34,485 nt of DNA from an uncultured Flavobacteriia bacterium (GCA_937975705.1 CALJTX010000006.1:1-34485), one strand, 5' to 3'; positions 15,636 through 24,702 are shown, counted from the first letter of the stretch. Numbers and translations: made by a program. Notes: a model not told the origin generated them from the sequence alone.

Positions 15636-18600
15636 TTTGAGACGGATATAAAATGAAGTGCCTTGGTTGGGTACACTTTCAAAACGGATGCTTCCGTTGT
15701 GTTTTTCAATTATTTGCCGCACAACACTCAAGCCAATCCCTGAGCCAGAAGATTTTGTTGTAAAATAAGGCGTGAAGATGCGTTCTTGTTGCTCGGCTGA
15801 AATGCCCACCCCGTTGTCCGTTACTTGAATCACTACTTCTTGTTTGGCTAAATCTTGGTGAAGGCTTACCCCTATTTTAGGGTTTTGTATTTGCTCGGTG
15901 GCTTGTCGGGCATTGAGCAATAAGTTGTGGAAGACTTGGCTGAGCATGTCTTTGTCTGCGTTGATACAAAGTTCAGAACCATGTTCTTGAAAATGAATCA
16001 TGGTTTGGTCTTCGTCAAAGAGCGCAATGGTTTGGGCAATAAATGCGCCCAGTTCAATTTTTTCGAATTGAGGTTCAGGGAGTTTGGCAAAGCGAGCAAA
16101 CTCATTGGCCATTCTGGCGAGTGCATCAATTTGTTCAATGAGAGAAGGCAAGGATTTTTGTGCGAGGCCTTTGGCATCCGCTTCTTCGCTCTCCATCTTG
16201 CGCAATAAATGTTGGATATTCAACTTCATTGGCGTCAAGGGATTTTTGATCTCGTGGGCAATTTGCTGCGCAAGATCCCGCCAGGCGCTTTCGCGTTCAC
16301 TGCGCGCAATTTGTTGTGCTGCTTGCTCTAATTCAGCTAGTTTTTCATTGTAAGCTTTGACGAGTGCACCAATTTCATCGTTATTTTGATAACTGATTTT
16401 TTGATTGTTTTTACCGAACTCTAGATTGCGCACAGACCTTGCAACGACTTGTAAGGGCCCAATGAGCCAATTGCTCACCACTAATGCAATAAAAACGGAG
16501 ATGGCCAGCAGCAAAACAAAAACATTAATGGCCGCCTTGAAAAAACGCTCAATTTGTTGTTCATAGGCTTCTTGCTGACCAAAAAGCTGTAGGTTGATGA
16601 AACCAATCTGTTGCAGCGCTTCATTGGTAATAGGGAGGTACGCACTGCGGTAATTGAGCTTGCCTATTTGGTCTTGATGTGAAAAATAACTTTGATTGTT
16701 ACCTATGAGTGCGTCCATAGCTTGGGCGTTCATGTGCTCGCCAATAAGACCATAGGCAAAAAGCTTAGGTCGGGAAGAGGCAATCAGAAAGCCATCGCTA
16801 TCAAATACAAAAAGGTCGGTTTTAAAAACAGCTGAGAGCGCCGCCAATTTACTTTCCAAAGGTTTTCCGATGGTGTTGACATCCAAGGTGTCTAGGGTAG
16901 CAGTTTGTGCTTTCAATTCAGTTTGTACGGCTTCAAGTTTTTCGCGGAGTGCTGCTTGGGCATAATTGTCAAATTGTTGGCCAATAAATAGCGAACTCCC
17001 TAAGCCATACAAGAAAAGTGAGAGGGCTAATATCAATAAAAATGCAAGCTGAACCTTAAAAGACAAAGACCATTGTGCCGATTTGTTGTGAAAAAGCGTC
17101 TTGAATATTTGATGAGCAAGTAAGAGGAGCCCCCAAAAAACAAACATAAAAGCAAAACTCGTCAGATTCGTAAACCAGCTATTCGTTACAGCCGAAATAA
17201 TAATGGCAGACCCAGAATGCTTTTGCACGATGACATGCGTATAGCCGCCAAATTCAAAATGATCGTGACGGGCTACTTGGTTTTGGAACGAAGCAAGTAA
17301 ATTTGGGTAGTTAAAGCCCCCTGTTTGGTGAATGAGTCGGCCCTCAGCATACTTTCCGATGGCATAAGCCTCTAGACTATTTGAAATGCCTGCCTGGTCA
17401 GAAATGAGCAACCTCGGAAAGCCAATTTCTTCTGGAATTCTTTTGGACACCAATGTGATAGCCAGTGATTTTTCCGGCCCTAACTGAAGCAAAATGACGT
17501 AACTCAATCCTTCTTCTTCATGGGGCATAAAAAACAAACCAGCTTGTATATCTGATGCTTGCCCGTGTTGCTTGACAAGTGTTTTAAGTGTCTTGAGCTT
17601 GAGCGTATCTGCCCCAAAACAGGGTTTTTCAGCAAGATCATATAAGTCGGCTTGTATGTCAAATCCGTCCCAAACACCGGTAAAGAACTTCTGGGTGAGC
17701 GTATGCTCAAAACCTACTTTACTAAACTGTTTTCTGAGTGAGTCAAAAGATGTTTGCAGCCAGTTTTCTTCGGATAAATTCGGCGCTACTTGCGCATAGG
17801 CTAATTCTAAATTGATATTGCGTTCAATGGCGAGTTGTTGGGCAAAAAGCTTTCTGTTGTCAAGATCTTTTTGTGCTTGTAGTGTCTGTAAATAAAAAGT
17901 AATGATCGCCGCATTGATGGTCAAGATCAATAATTGACTACTCAGTTGCTGCCAAGAAGTTTTGGACTTGCGTTCAAATAGAAGATGAATGGAAATGACC
18001 AATAATGGAAGCAAATTGATCCATTCTTGGTCCTGAACGATCAGCAAAATGAAAGGCAAAATAATGAGGCATATCTTTCTGATAGGGTTATTAAACCAAC
18101 GCTCATTTTTATTGAGGTTGAGGACAATAAAGACTGTTTTTTGAAAGCTGTACAAGAAAAACCCTAACAAGGAGAAAAAGAAATAGGAACTCAAGCGCAA
18201 ATCAAAAAGATGCTCAAAACTCAAAGGGATGTTGGAATGTGCAATGACGATTTCGAGTAAATTCAGGATCAACAGCCAGAACAACAAGGGTAAAAAGAGC
18301 GCAATGGCATTCGCCCAACTTTGTTTTATAAATCTGACCAAGGCCAGCACAATGCGCAACCCGAAGACTAAAAAAAGACCATTAATGGCGTAGGCAAAAA
18401 AGTCAGGATACCATTCATTATAAGCAAAGAAGCCTGCAGAAAACCAATCACTCACTTGCCATTCTGGCGGCCATACAATCTCGTACATCACCACCCGCAT
18501 GACCAAAAGACCAAGGAGTAAAAACAAGCTGCCCCACCAGTTTTTTTCGAAATACAACTGCAGTTGGTAGCAAATTAAAAAAAGGGCAACCAGCAGGAAG

Positions 18601-19190
18601 AAGGGCCCCCAGTTGCTGCTCGCGGGAAGGGTCTCTAAGGGCAACGGATCGGCGTAGAACACTATTTTTTGAGAACGGTCTTTGATGGCATTTTTGGCGT
18701 TTCCGTTCAAGTTAACCGCAAACTGTTGCTTCCAAAAACCTGGATTGTCTGCATTTAAGTAGGTATTGCTGAACTCGTAAGATTTGAGTAGGCAAAAGCT
18801 GACACAGCAAGTAACGCCGTTTTTTTGAAAGCTTTGGCTGTAATAGTAACCGTTATTGAGTTTGATTAGACCATTGGCCGGAAAAATATCGGTTTTGTAG
18901 CGGCCCACTGGCAATTGGTTGCTACTCCATCCAAAAAGCACATCTTTATTGTAGAGATGGTAAGTGAGCGCTTTTGATTTAGGTATAGGCTTGTCCGACG
19001 CTACATTTTTCAAAAGCAATTGGGCATAGCTTTTACTTTCTTTTTCGAGTTGGCTAAAGTGGGCTTGAATTTCGGAAATAGAAAACTTCCTCTCTTGATT
19101 AGAGAAATAAAAGGAAATGCCTAGTAAAAGAAAAACCAGCCCAAGTAGGGTGAATTTCCAGGCTCGCAAAAAAGGAAGAATTGAATTCAT
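15615..19190 (-). CDS. Large NtrY-like sensor histidine kinase
   Basis: The protein is 1191 aa. In order it has an N-terminal membrane helix (about 10-29), an extracytoplasmic segment to about 190 with a CC-x3-C cluster, a block of seven or eight membrane helices (about 194-445), a second extracytoplasmic region (to about 665), two more helices, a sensor domain (about 740-870), a helix leading into HAMP (about 905-955), the HisKA domain with His979 in AHEIKNPLTPMKL, and a C-terminal ATPase domain with NLLLNARQA, VTDNGVGIS and TTKSSGSGIGLSVV. This resembles Bacteroidota NtrY-type kinases and should be active. No response regulator is encoded here, so it is an orphan in this window; the signal is unknown. 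Its ATG overlaps the udk stop (TAATG), so the two are co-transcribed. Confidence 0.93.
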   Translation of the reverse strand: MNSILPFLRAWKFTLLGLVFLLLGISFYFSNQERKFSISEIQAHFSQLEKESKSYAQLLLKNVASDKPIPKSKALTYHLYNKDVLFGWSSNQLPVGRYKTDIFPANGLIKLNNGYYYSQSFQKNGVTCCVSFCLLKSYEFSNTYLNADNPGFWKQQFAVNLNGNAKNAIKDRSQKIVFYADPLPLETLPASSNWGPFFLLVALFLICYQLQLYFEKNWWGSLFLLLGLLVMRVVMYEIVWPPEWQVSDWFSAGFFAYNEWYPDFFAYAINGLFLVFGLRIVLALVRFIKQSWANAIALFLPLLFWLLILNLLEIVIAHSNIPLSFEHLFDLRLSSYFFFSLLGFFLYSFQKTVFIVLNLNKNERWFNNPIRKICLIILPFILLIVQDQEWINLLPLLVISIHLLFERKSKTSWQQLSSQLLILTINAAIITFYLQTLQAQKDLDNRKLFAQQLAIERNINLELAYAQVAPNLSEENWLQTSFDSLRKQFSKVGFEHTLTQKFFTGVWDGFDIQADLYDLAEKPCFGADTLKLKTLKTLVKQHGQASDIQAGLFFMPHEEEGLSYVILLQLGPEKSLAITLVSKRIPEEIGFPRLLISDQAGISNSLEAYAIGKYAEGRLIHQTGGFNYPNLLASFQNQVARHDHFEFGGYTHVIVQKHSGSAIIISAVTNSWFTNLTSFAFMFVFWGLLLLAHQIFKTLFHNKSAQWSLSFKVQLAFLLILALSLFLYGLGSSLFIGQQFDNYAQAALREKLEAVQTELKAQTATLDTLDVNTIGKPLESKLAALSAVFKTDLFVFDSDGFLIASSRPKLFAYGLIGEHMNAQAMDALIGNNQSYFSHQDQIGKLNYRSAYLPITNEALQQIGFINLQLFGQQEAYEQQIERFFKAAINVFVLLLAISVFIALVVSNWLIGPLQVVARSVRNLEFGKNNQKISYQNNDEIGALVKAYNEKLAELEQAAQQIARSERESAWRDLAQQIAHEIKNPLTPMKLNIQHLLRKMESEEADAKGLAQKSLPSLIEQIDALARMANEFARFAKLPEPQFEKIELGAFIAQTIALFDEDQTMIHFQEHGSELCINADKDMLSQVFHNLLLNARQATEQIQNPKIGVSLHQDLAKQEVVIQVTDNGVGISAEQQERIFTPYFTTKSSGSGIGLSVVRQIIEKHNGSIRFESVPNQGTSFYIRLKLLTERT

Positions 19191-19819
19191 TACAAAAAGC
19201 GCTCAGGTACCAAGGTACGCAGTTGTTCGCTTAAACGCAAAAATTCTTGATCGGCGCGGTGGTCGTTGCAGAAGATAAAGTGTGCGTTATTTCTGTAGGG
19301 TTCTATAAATTGCTCATAGCAAGGGAGCACGTGGTTTTCCCATTGATAGATGATTTCAGAGCGCTTGTAGCCTCGGGTTTCTTGGTCGCGGTAAATGCGG
19401 CGATCGAGTTGGGTGGCGTGGTCTACATCGACAAAAATACTGAAGTCTAGTTGTGAAAACACGTGTGGGTAGTGCAGCGTGAATAAGCCTTCTACAATGA
19501 TGAGGTCACTCGGTTGGATGGTTAGAAGTACACTTTTACTCCCCTGAACATTGAAAAAATATTCGCGTACTTCAATAGGTTGACCGGAAATTAGCGTTTG
19601 AAGATCTGTAGTTAATTTCTGGTGATCGAGGGCAGTAGGGAGGTCAAAATTGACAATGCCGTTTACATCTTTGGATTGCTGATCAATAGGCAGGTAATAG
19701 TTGTCCATTGAAAATACTGCAGTACTTGCATTCTGAAAAGTTTCAGACAAACGCTTGAGTAATGTTGTTTTACCAGCACCGCTTCCTCCACAAATACCTA
19801 CAACAAAAGGCTTCGACAT
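19190..19819 (-). CDS. udk: Uridine kinase
   Basis: The protein is 209 aa. It should phosphorylate uridine (and cytidine) to the monophosphate in pyrimidine salvage. The N-terminal GGSGAGKTT is the P-loop (Lys17), followed by MDNYYLP, the substrate-binding segment of uridine kinases, NFDLPTALDH, and the RRIYRDQETRGY lid. The ATG at 19819 begins MSKPFVVGICGG, as expected; an open frame extending to 19984 adds 55 unrelated residues and is rejected. A perfect -7 element ends only 4 bases upstream of the ATG, suggesting a leaderless transcript. Its stop overlaps the start of the kinase gene by one base. Confidence 0.93.
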   Translation of the reverse strand: MSKPFVVGICGGSGAGKTTLLKRLSETFQNASTAVFSMDNYYLPIDQQSKDVNGIVNFDLPTALDHQKLTTDLQTLISGQPIEVREYFFNVQGSKSVLLTIQPSDLIIVEGLFTLHYPHVFSQLDFSIFVDVDHATQLDRRIYRDQETRGYKRSEIIYQWENHVLPCYEQFIEPYRNNAHFIFCNDHRADQEFLRLSEQLRTLVPERFL

Positions 19820-19823
19820 GACG

Positions 19824-19831
19824 CAAAGATA
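19824..19831 (-). promoter_or_regulatory. Candidate -7 element of udk, abutting the start codon
   Basis: TATCTTTG fits TAnnTTTG exactly and is separated from the udk ATG by only 4 bases. Transcription starting 5-7 bases downstream would begin at or just inside the ATG. No properly spaced TTG is visible. Confidence 0.4.
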
Positions 19832-19921
19832 CAACTTGTCGGGTACTTTTTTCGTCTTAACGCCGCGCAACTTGCCGCAAAAAGCACTATTTTCGAAGTA
19901 TCTAAAAGAACTTGTATCTCC

Positions 19922-22255
19922 ATGAAAACAATCTACGCCCTTCTTATTGTCGTTTTGAGCGGCCCAATAGTAGCCCAAATTCAAGGCAATGGTGGCTTGC
20001 CCACTTCAACCAAACTTGAATTAAACAATAAAATCATCCAAGAATGGGTTTATGCCCAGCCCGACATCTCAGCGCTCCAAGCAGAAGATGCCATCACCGA
20101 TGACCAAGGCACCGCTCCTTGGCGTTTTGGTTTCAATAACCACACCAATATCAACACCACCAATGCGGGTACTTGGTTTGATTTACCAAATGGTGCCCGT
20201 TTGTGGTTGGTAAAAGTCAAATGCGAAGGTGCGCTTACAGTCAATCTTACTTTTGAGCAAACGACTATACCCGAAGGGAATCAATTATTTGTTTACAACG
20301 CTGCCAAAGATTTTATTCTCGGTGCCTTCACCCAACAACATATCTACGACGGTCAGCTCGGCACTGAGCTAATTCCTGGGGAAGAAGCCATTATTGAATA
20401 TTATATTGCACCAAAAAACAATCACGGTCATGTTCAATTGGCAACAGTTACGCATGGTTACCGCACAGCAAATGAATTTATAGAAAAAGCGTTTGGCAGC
20501 TCAGGATCTTGTAACATGAACGTCAACTGCCCAGATGGTTTGCCTTGGACCCCTCAACGCAACAGCGCAGTCATGCTCGTTTCGGGCAGCAGTGGCTTTT
20601 GTTCAGGCGCGCTCATCAACAATACACAAAACGATGGCAAACCTTATGTGTTAACCGCCAACCATTGCTACAGCAATCCTGCTACATGGGTGTTCCGTTT
20701 CAATTGGCAAGCAATAGATTGTGCCAACCCCGGTGCTTCACCTACTTTTCAATCATTGAGTGGTGCTGTGTTGCGCGCGCGCCGCACGCCTTCTGACTTT
20801 TGTTTGGTAGAAATTACCGGCGGTTTGGTTAACGGTACGGTTCCGCTCGACTACAACCCTTATTTCTCTGGCTGGGACAACTCCGGCAATATCCCTACAG
20901 CTACAGTATGTATCCACCATCCTTCGGGAGACATCAAGAAAATTTCTTTTGACGATGCCGCTCCTTCAATTTCTCAAGGAATGGGCTCTACGGAAGCGAA
21001 TTCAACCTGGACCATCGAATGGGACCGCAACACCACCACTGAAGGCGGTTCATCTGGCTCTCCATTATTTGACCAAAATCACCGCATCATTGGCCAGTTG
21101 TGGGGCGGCGGGGCGTCTTGTCAAAATTTGACAGCCTCAGATTATTATGGCCGTGTGGCTAATTCTTGGGAGCCAACTGGTAGCAATAGCACCAACCAGC
21201 TCAAGTTTTGGCTAGATCCTTCTAGTTCGGGCGCTGCTTTTATCGATGGCTTTGATCCTAATAACACAAGCGTTGTTGCCCTAGACGCTGCGCTTTCTGC
21301 TGCCCAACTCATCAGTCAAGCTGCGTGTGGCGCCAATTACTTGCCAACTGTATCTCTCATGAATGTTGGCACAACGGTGCTTACCAGCGCACAAATTAAT
21401 TACCAACTAGACAACGGTACGGTACAGCAGTACAACTGGTCTGGCTCGCTCAATCAATGGCAAGCACAAACAATTTCTTTACCTGTCGTTCAGCTAGCAG
21501 CCGGAAACCACACTTTTACTGCTACGGTAAGTAATCCAAATCAGACACTCGACGAAAACGCCTCAAATAACCAATCTATCGCAAATGTTGTTGTAACAGC
21601 GGTTCCCGAAACCGTCGATCTCTTAAAGGTTTCCATCACTACAGACGACTACGCCGATGAAACGTATTTCGAGGTACGCAATGCGGCTGGCGCAATTATT
21701 TGGTCAGAAGGCAACGAAAATATCGCCGGCAATTTTGGCACTGGTGCTTTCCCTGCCCCAACAGACCCCACCAACCCACTGCAGAACAACACCACTTATA
21801 ATTACGATATCCCACTCACTGCATTTGAATGCTACACTTTTGTAATCTATGATTTCTATGGCGACGGCATGGGTGCATCTCAATGGGGAGGTACCGATGG
21901 CACCTTCACTTTAGCCGACAACAACGCAGTTACTATTTATTCTTTACCAGCTGCTGATTTTGGCGATAGCTTGGCCGCGGTGGTACGCCACATCAATAAC
22001 GCAAATATTGATGAGGCTTCCTTCAACCTAACGATTTCACCAAATCCAGCGACTTCCGAACTTTATATCAATTGGTATAACAATGCCCAGATGCACATTC
22101 AATTATTCGATGTGTGTGGCAAACAATTGCTTTCGCTTCAGCAAGAGGCAAGTGCGACACAACTCGATATTCAGTGTATTAGTGCAGGTACTTATTTGTT
22201 GCAGCTCACTGATGCCAATGGGCAGGTGGTGAAGAAGAAATTCGTGAAGCAATAA
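19922..22255 (+). CDS. T9SS-secreted trypsin-like serine endopeptidase (lysyl endopeptidase-like)
   Basis: The protein is 777 aa. It has a signal peptide (about 1-19), a propeptide-like beta-rich region to about 195, and a chymotrypsin-fold protease with His248 (LTANHC), Asp292 (SDFCLVEI) and Ser378 (GGSSGSPLF), the arrangement of lysyl endopeptidases such as Achromobacter protease I. The catalytic domain has several Cys that could form disulfides. A CARDB-like domain (about 460-560), a YGDG module (about 568-690) and a type A T9SS sorting tail (ISPNPATSELYI to GTYLLQL, ending in KKKFVKQ) follow. It should be exported by Sec then T9SS and digest external proteins, probably after Lys; the specificity is inferred. 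It is followed after 13 bases by hemW, which may be co-transcribed. Confidence 0.94.
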   Translation: MKTIYALLIVVLSGPIVAQIQGNGGLPTSTKLELNNKIIQEWVYAQPDISALQAEDAITDDQGTAPWRFGFNNHTNINTTNAGTWFDLPNGARLWLVKVKCEGALTVNLTFEQTTIPEGNQLFVYNAAKDFILGAFTQQHIYDGQLGTELIPGEEAIIEYYIAPKNNHGHVQLATVTHGYRTANEFIEKAFGSSGSCNMNVNCPDGLPWTPQRNSAVMLVSGSSGFCSGALINNTQNDGKPYVLTANHCYSNPATWVFRFNWQAIDCANPGASPTFQSLSGAVLRARRTPSDFCLVEITGGLVNGTVPLDYNPYFSGWDNSGNIPTATVCIHHPSGDIKKISFDDAAPSISQGMGSTEANSTWTIEWDRNTTTEGGSSGSPLFDQNHRIIGQLWGGGASCQNLTASDYYGRVANSWEPTGSNSTNQLKFWLDPSSSGAAFIDGFDPNNTSVVALDAALSAAQLISQAACGANYLPTVSLMNVGTTVLTSAQINYQLDNGTVQQYNWSGSLNQWQAQTISLPVVQLAAGNHTFTATVSNPNQTLDENASNNQSIANVVVTAVPETVDLLKVSITTDDYADETYFEVRNAAGAIIWSEGNENIAGNFGTGAFPAPTDPTNPLQNNTTYNYDIPLTAFECYTFVIYDFYGDGMGASQWGGTDGTFTLADNNAVTIYSLPAADFGDSLAAVVRHINNANIDEASFNLTISPNPATSELYINWYNNAQMHIQLFDVCGKQLLSLQQEASATQLDIQCISAGTYLLQLTDANGQVVKKKFVKQ

Positions 22256-22268
22256 GCGGTTATAACAG

Positions 22269-23387
22269 ATGAGTGGGCTATACTTGCACATCCCGTTTTG
22301 TCGCAAGCGCTGCACTTACTGCGATTTTCATTTTTCGACGACATTTGAAAATTACCGCACGCGTCTAGTGGAGGCTATCGCCAAAGAATTGGCCTTGCGC
22401 GCTCATGAGCTCAACGTGCCAATGCAAACTGTTTATTTTGGCGGCGGCACACCAAGCATCTTAAATTTTTCAGAGCTAGAGCTGATTTTTAAGGCCATTC
22501 ATACGCATTATCAATTGGCTCCGGACTGCGAAATCTCTTTTGAAGTGAATCCAGAGGATATCAATGAAGCCAATTTATTGTTTTGGAAACAAATCGGAAT
22601 CAATAGACTGAGTATTGGCATACAGACCTTTTCTGACGACGATCTGCTTTGGATGAATAGGGCACACCACGTCAATGACGGTTTGGCGGGCATTCGCTTG
22701 GCACAAAGTTGTGGCTTTGAAAATATCAGCGTGGACCTTATCTACGGGCTCCCAGGGCAATCTTTAGCTGCATGGGATGCAAGTTTAAACGAAGTATTTA
22801 AACTCGGCGTTCAGCATCTTTCTGCATATTGCCTGACCATAGAACCCCAAACGGCGCTCAATCATTTGGTGCGTCAAAAGAAGCTTCAGCCTGCCGACGA
22901 TGTGCTGCAGAGTGAACAGTTTTTATGGTTGGTACAAAAAGCACGCGAAGTAGGGTTTGAGCAATACGAGATTTCAAATTTTGCTTTGGCTGGCTTTCAC
23001 TCCAGGCACAATAGTGCTTATTGGAAATTTCAGCCATATCTTGGCATAGGGCCCTCAGCACATTCTTTTGACGGTCATACTAGACGTTGGAATGTGCGCA
23101 ACAACACACTTTACACAAATCAGGTCGGTAAAAACGACAAATGGTTTGAGACCGAGCAATTGAGCGCTAATGAGCGCCGAAATGAACAAATCTTATTGGG
23201 TTTGCGCACCGTTTGGGGCTTAAATTTAAGTACGCTCGAGTCCGCCTGGACCCAAAAAGAAAGCGCGCAAATTGCTGAATTTGCACGCTTGAATTGGTTG
23301 ACAATTTCTAATGAATCTATCGTACTTACCGAACAAGGCAAACTGCATGCAGATGGCATTGCAGCAGCACTTTTTCGGGTAGACTAA
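22269..23387 (+). CDS. hemW: Radical SAM heme chaperone HemW
   Basis: The protein is 372 aa. The N-terminal radical SAM domain has the [4Fe-4S] ligands Cys11, Cys15 and Cys18 (CRKRCTYC), the FGGGTPS segment that binds SAM, and IGIQTFSDDDL. The fourth Cys that marks true coproporphyrinogen dehydrogenase HemN (CxxxCxxCxC) is absent, since CDF follows the third ligand. The HNSAYW motif (His247 on) matches the heme-binding signature of HemW. HemW is thought to insert heme into respiratory enzymes and is often misannotated as coproporphyrinogen oxidase. The last 4 bases overlap the convergent bacilliredoxin gene (CTAA). Confidence 0.94.
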   Translation: MSGLYLHIPFCRKRCTYCDFHFSTTFENYRTRLVEAIAKELALRAHELNVPMQTVYFGGGTPSILNFSELELIFKAIHTHYQLAPDCEISFEVNPEDINEANLLFWKQIGINRLSIGIQTFSDDDLLWMNRAHHVNDGLAGIRLAQSCGFENISVDLIYGLPGQSLAAWDASLNEVFKLGVQHLSAYCLTIEPQTALNHLVRQKKLQPADDVLQSEQFLWLVQKAREVGFEQYEISNFALAGFHSRHNSAYWKFQPYLGIGPSAHSFDGHTRRWNVRNNTLYTNQVGKNDKWFETEQLSANERRNEQILLGLRTVWGLNLSTLESAWTQKESAQIAEFARLNWLTISNESIVLTEQGKLHADGIAAALFRVD

Positions 23388-23797
23388 CAGAATTCGTCGT
23401 AGGCTGCCTGTAGGTTGGCGGCAATCATTTGGGCGCTTCCGCCTTCGATGTGATGTCTTTCAAGAAAGTGAACCAACTTACCGTCTTTGAATAAAGCAAT
23501 AGAAGGTGACGATGGCGGATAAGGCAAGAAGTATTTTCTTGCTTGCGCCACTGCATCTTGATCTACACCTGCAAAAACGGTGGTTAATTTGGCTGGCATT
23601 TTATCGTGTTGGAGAGAGAGCTTTACACCCGGGCGCATATTGCCTGCAGCACATCCACAAACGGAGTTGACTACAACCAAAAGTGTGTCGGTGTTGTGAG
23701 CAATGGCAGCATCTACAGCTGCAGCATCGAGTAATTCTTCAAACCCTACTTTTGTAAGGTCTTCTTTCATGGGTTGAACGAGTTCTGCTGGATACAT
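23384..23797 (-). CDS. BrxA/BrxB-family bacilliredoxin
   Basis: The protein is 137 aa, the usual length for the YphP/YqiW (DUF1094) family. The active site is Cys47-Gly48-Cys49 in VNSVCGCAAGN, the CGC motif of these thioredoxin-fold proteins. In Firmicutes they remove bacillithiol from oxidised proteins; in Bacteroidota the partner thiol is not certain. The HHIEGGSAQMIAANL C-terminus also fits the family. The ATG at 23797 gives the standard MYPAELVQPM start. A -7 element lies 15 bases upstream. Confidence 0.94.
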   Translation of the reverse strand: MYPAELVQPMKEDLTKVGFEELLDAAAVDAAIAHNTDTLLVVVNSVCGCAAGNMRPGVKLSLQHDKMPAKLTTVFAGVDQDAVAQARKYFLPYPPSSPSIALFKDGKLVHFLERHHIEGGSAQMIAANLQAAYDEFC

Positions 23798-23812
23798 ATC
23801 AATGGTTTTTTA

Positions 23813-23820
23813 CAAAATTA
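23813..23820 (-). promoter_or_regulatory. Candidate -7 element for the bacilliredoxin gene
   Basis: TAATTTTG fits TAnnTTTG exactly, 15 bases upstream of the ATG. The nearest TTG upstream is only 10 bases away, too close for a standard -33 element. Confidence 0.38.
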
Positions 23821-23853
23821 GTGAAGTCTGCAAGATGCTGTGTCATTTAGGTG

Positions 23854-24702
23854 TCATTTCTCGAGGAATTCGAGTAGCACTTTTGGTTTGGGCTGTGGTG
23901 CCACTTTGCGCTTTGCAATAATCCCAAATGCATTTCGGAATGCACGGCTGTGGTCGCGCATATAATTCAGATAAGCTACAAATCTTTTTGCCGCAATATA
24001 ATTTGGCGTTTGTTCGATAATTGACAAGCTCATGTAATCCGCGAAATAGCGATTTTGGTTTTTCAGTGCAAAGGTAAATTGCCTTTTCTTGACCGCTTTT
24101 TTAAGCACCTGCAAATGGGTATCGTAACGACATAGTAAAAGCGTATTTTGAAGCTGATAGGTATCAAATGCAAGTTTGTGGTCTTTGAATCCGCGCAGGA
24201 GGTCTTTGTAGACTTTATTGAGTTGCTTGTTAGTTTCACGCGCTCTGTAGATATAGGCTAGATGAGCCTTGAGCACCGCTTCTGATTTGTTGTCAGCCGC
24301 CGCCCAGAGATATCGAGATGAAAGATCTTTGAAGTGCTGAACTTTGACTACTGAATCTGGCACATAAGAGACACCGATTGGAATGGCTGCAAAATTGGGT
24401 TGATGGTATTGAAAAGACAGGCCTTCCAAGTTCTTAAGGGCTGCAATTCCATCGAGTAGAATGAGGTCAAAACCAGGCTCCCATGGCTGCTTTTTAACCG
24501 CTTTGCGTATTTTACCCGAGTTCAGGTCGAGGATAGTGAGGTCAATGGACCGTCGTTTGGCAATTTTTGTTAAAATTTTCTTTTGCGCAGCACTCATGAA
24601 GTTTTGCGCAATGATCAATTGACCATCCTTTTGGGGTTGTGCTTCTTCGAGCGCACACCCTGCGAGTAGTAAAATCAGTAAAAGGGATAAAAAGCTACGC
24701 AC
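23854..24702 (-). CDS. Lipoprotein resembling a type 2 periplasmic binding protein
   Basis: The protein is 282 aa with a lipoprotein signal ending in LLAGC (Cys16), so it should be lipid-anchored in the envelope. LIIAQNFMSAAQKKILTKIA followed by FDLILLDGIAALKNL resembles the first lobe of FbpA-like solute-binding proteins, but conservation is weak and no ABC transporter genes are nearby. The mature protein is Lys-rich. The start is GTG at 24702, which overlaps the end of mutS by 8 bases; no ATG gives an intact signal peptide. The overlap suggests co-transcription with mutS, with no obvious functional link. The binding-protein reading is tentative. Confidence 0.75.
   Translation of the reverse strand: MRSFLSLLLILLLAGCALEEAQPQKDGQLIIAQNFMSAAQKKILTKIAKRRSIDLTILDLNSGKIRKAVKKQPWEPGFDLILLDGIAALKNLEGLSFQYHQPNFAAIPIGVSYVPDSVVKVQHFKDLSSRYLWAAADNKSEAVLKAHLAYIYRARETNKQLNKVYKDLLRGFKDHKLAFDTYQLQNTLLLCRYDTHLQVLKKAVKKRQFTFALKNQNRYFADYMSLSIIEQTPNYIAAKRFVAYLNYMRDHSRAFRNAFGIIAKRKVAPQPKPKVLLEFLEK

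Noticed and set aside
19820..19984. 55-residue N-terminal extension of uridine kinase
   Set aside because: It has no similarity to the family, overlaps the start of the divergent protease gene and would place the -7 element inside the gene. The P-loop enzyme starts naturally at 19819.
22269..23387. Coproporphyrinogen III oxidase HemN for the radical SAM gene
   Set aside because: The fourth Cys of the HemN CxxxCxxCxC motif is missing and the HNSAYW heme-binding motif of HemW is present.
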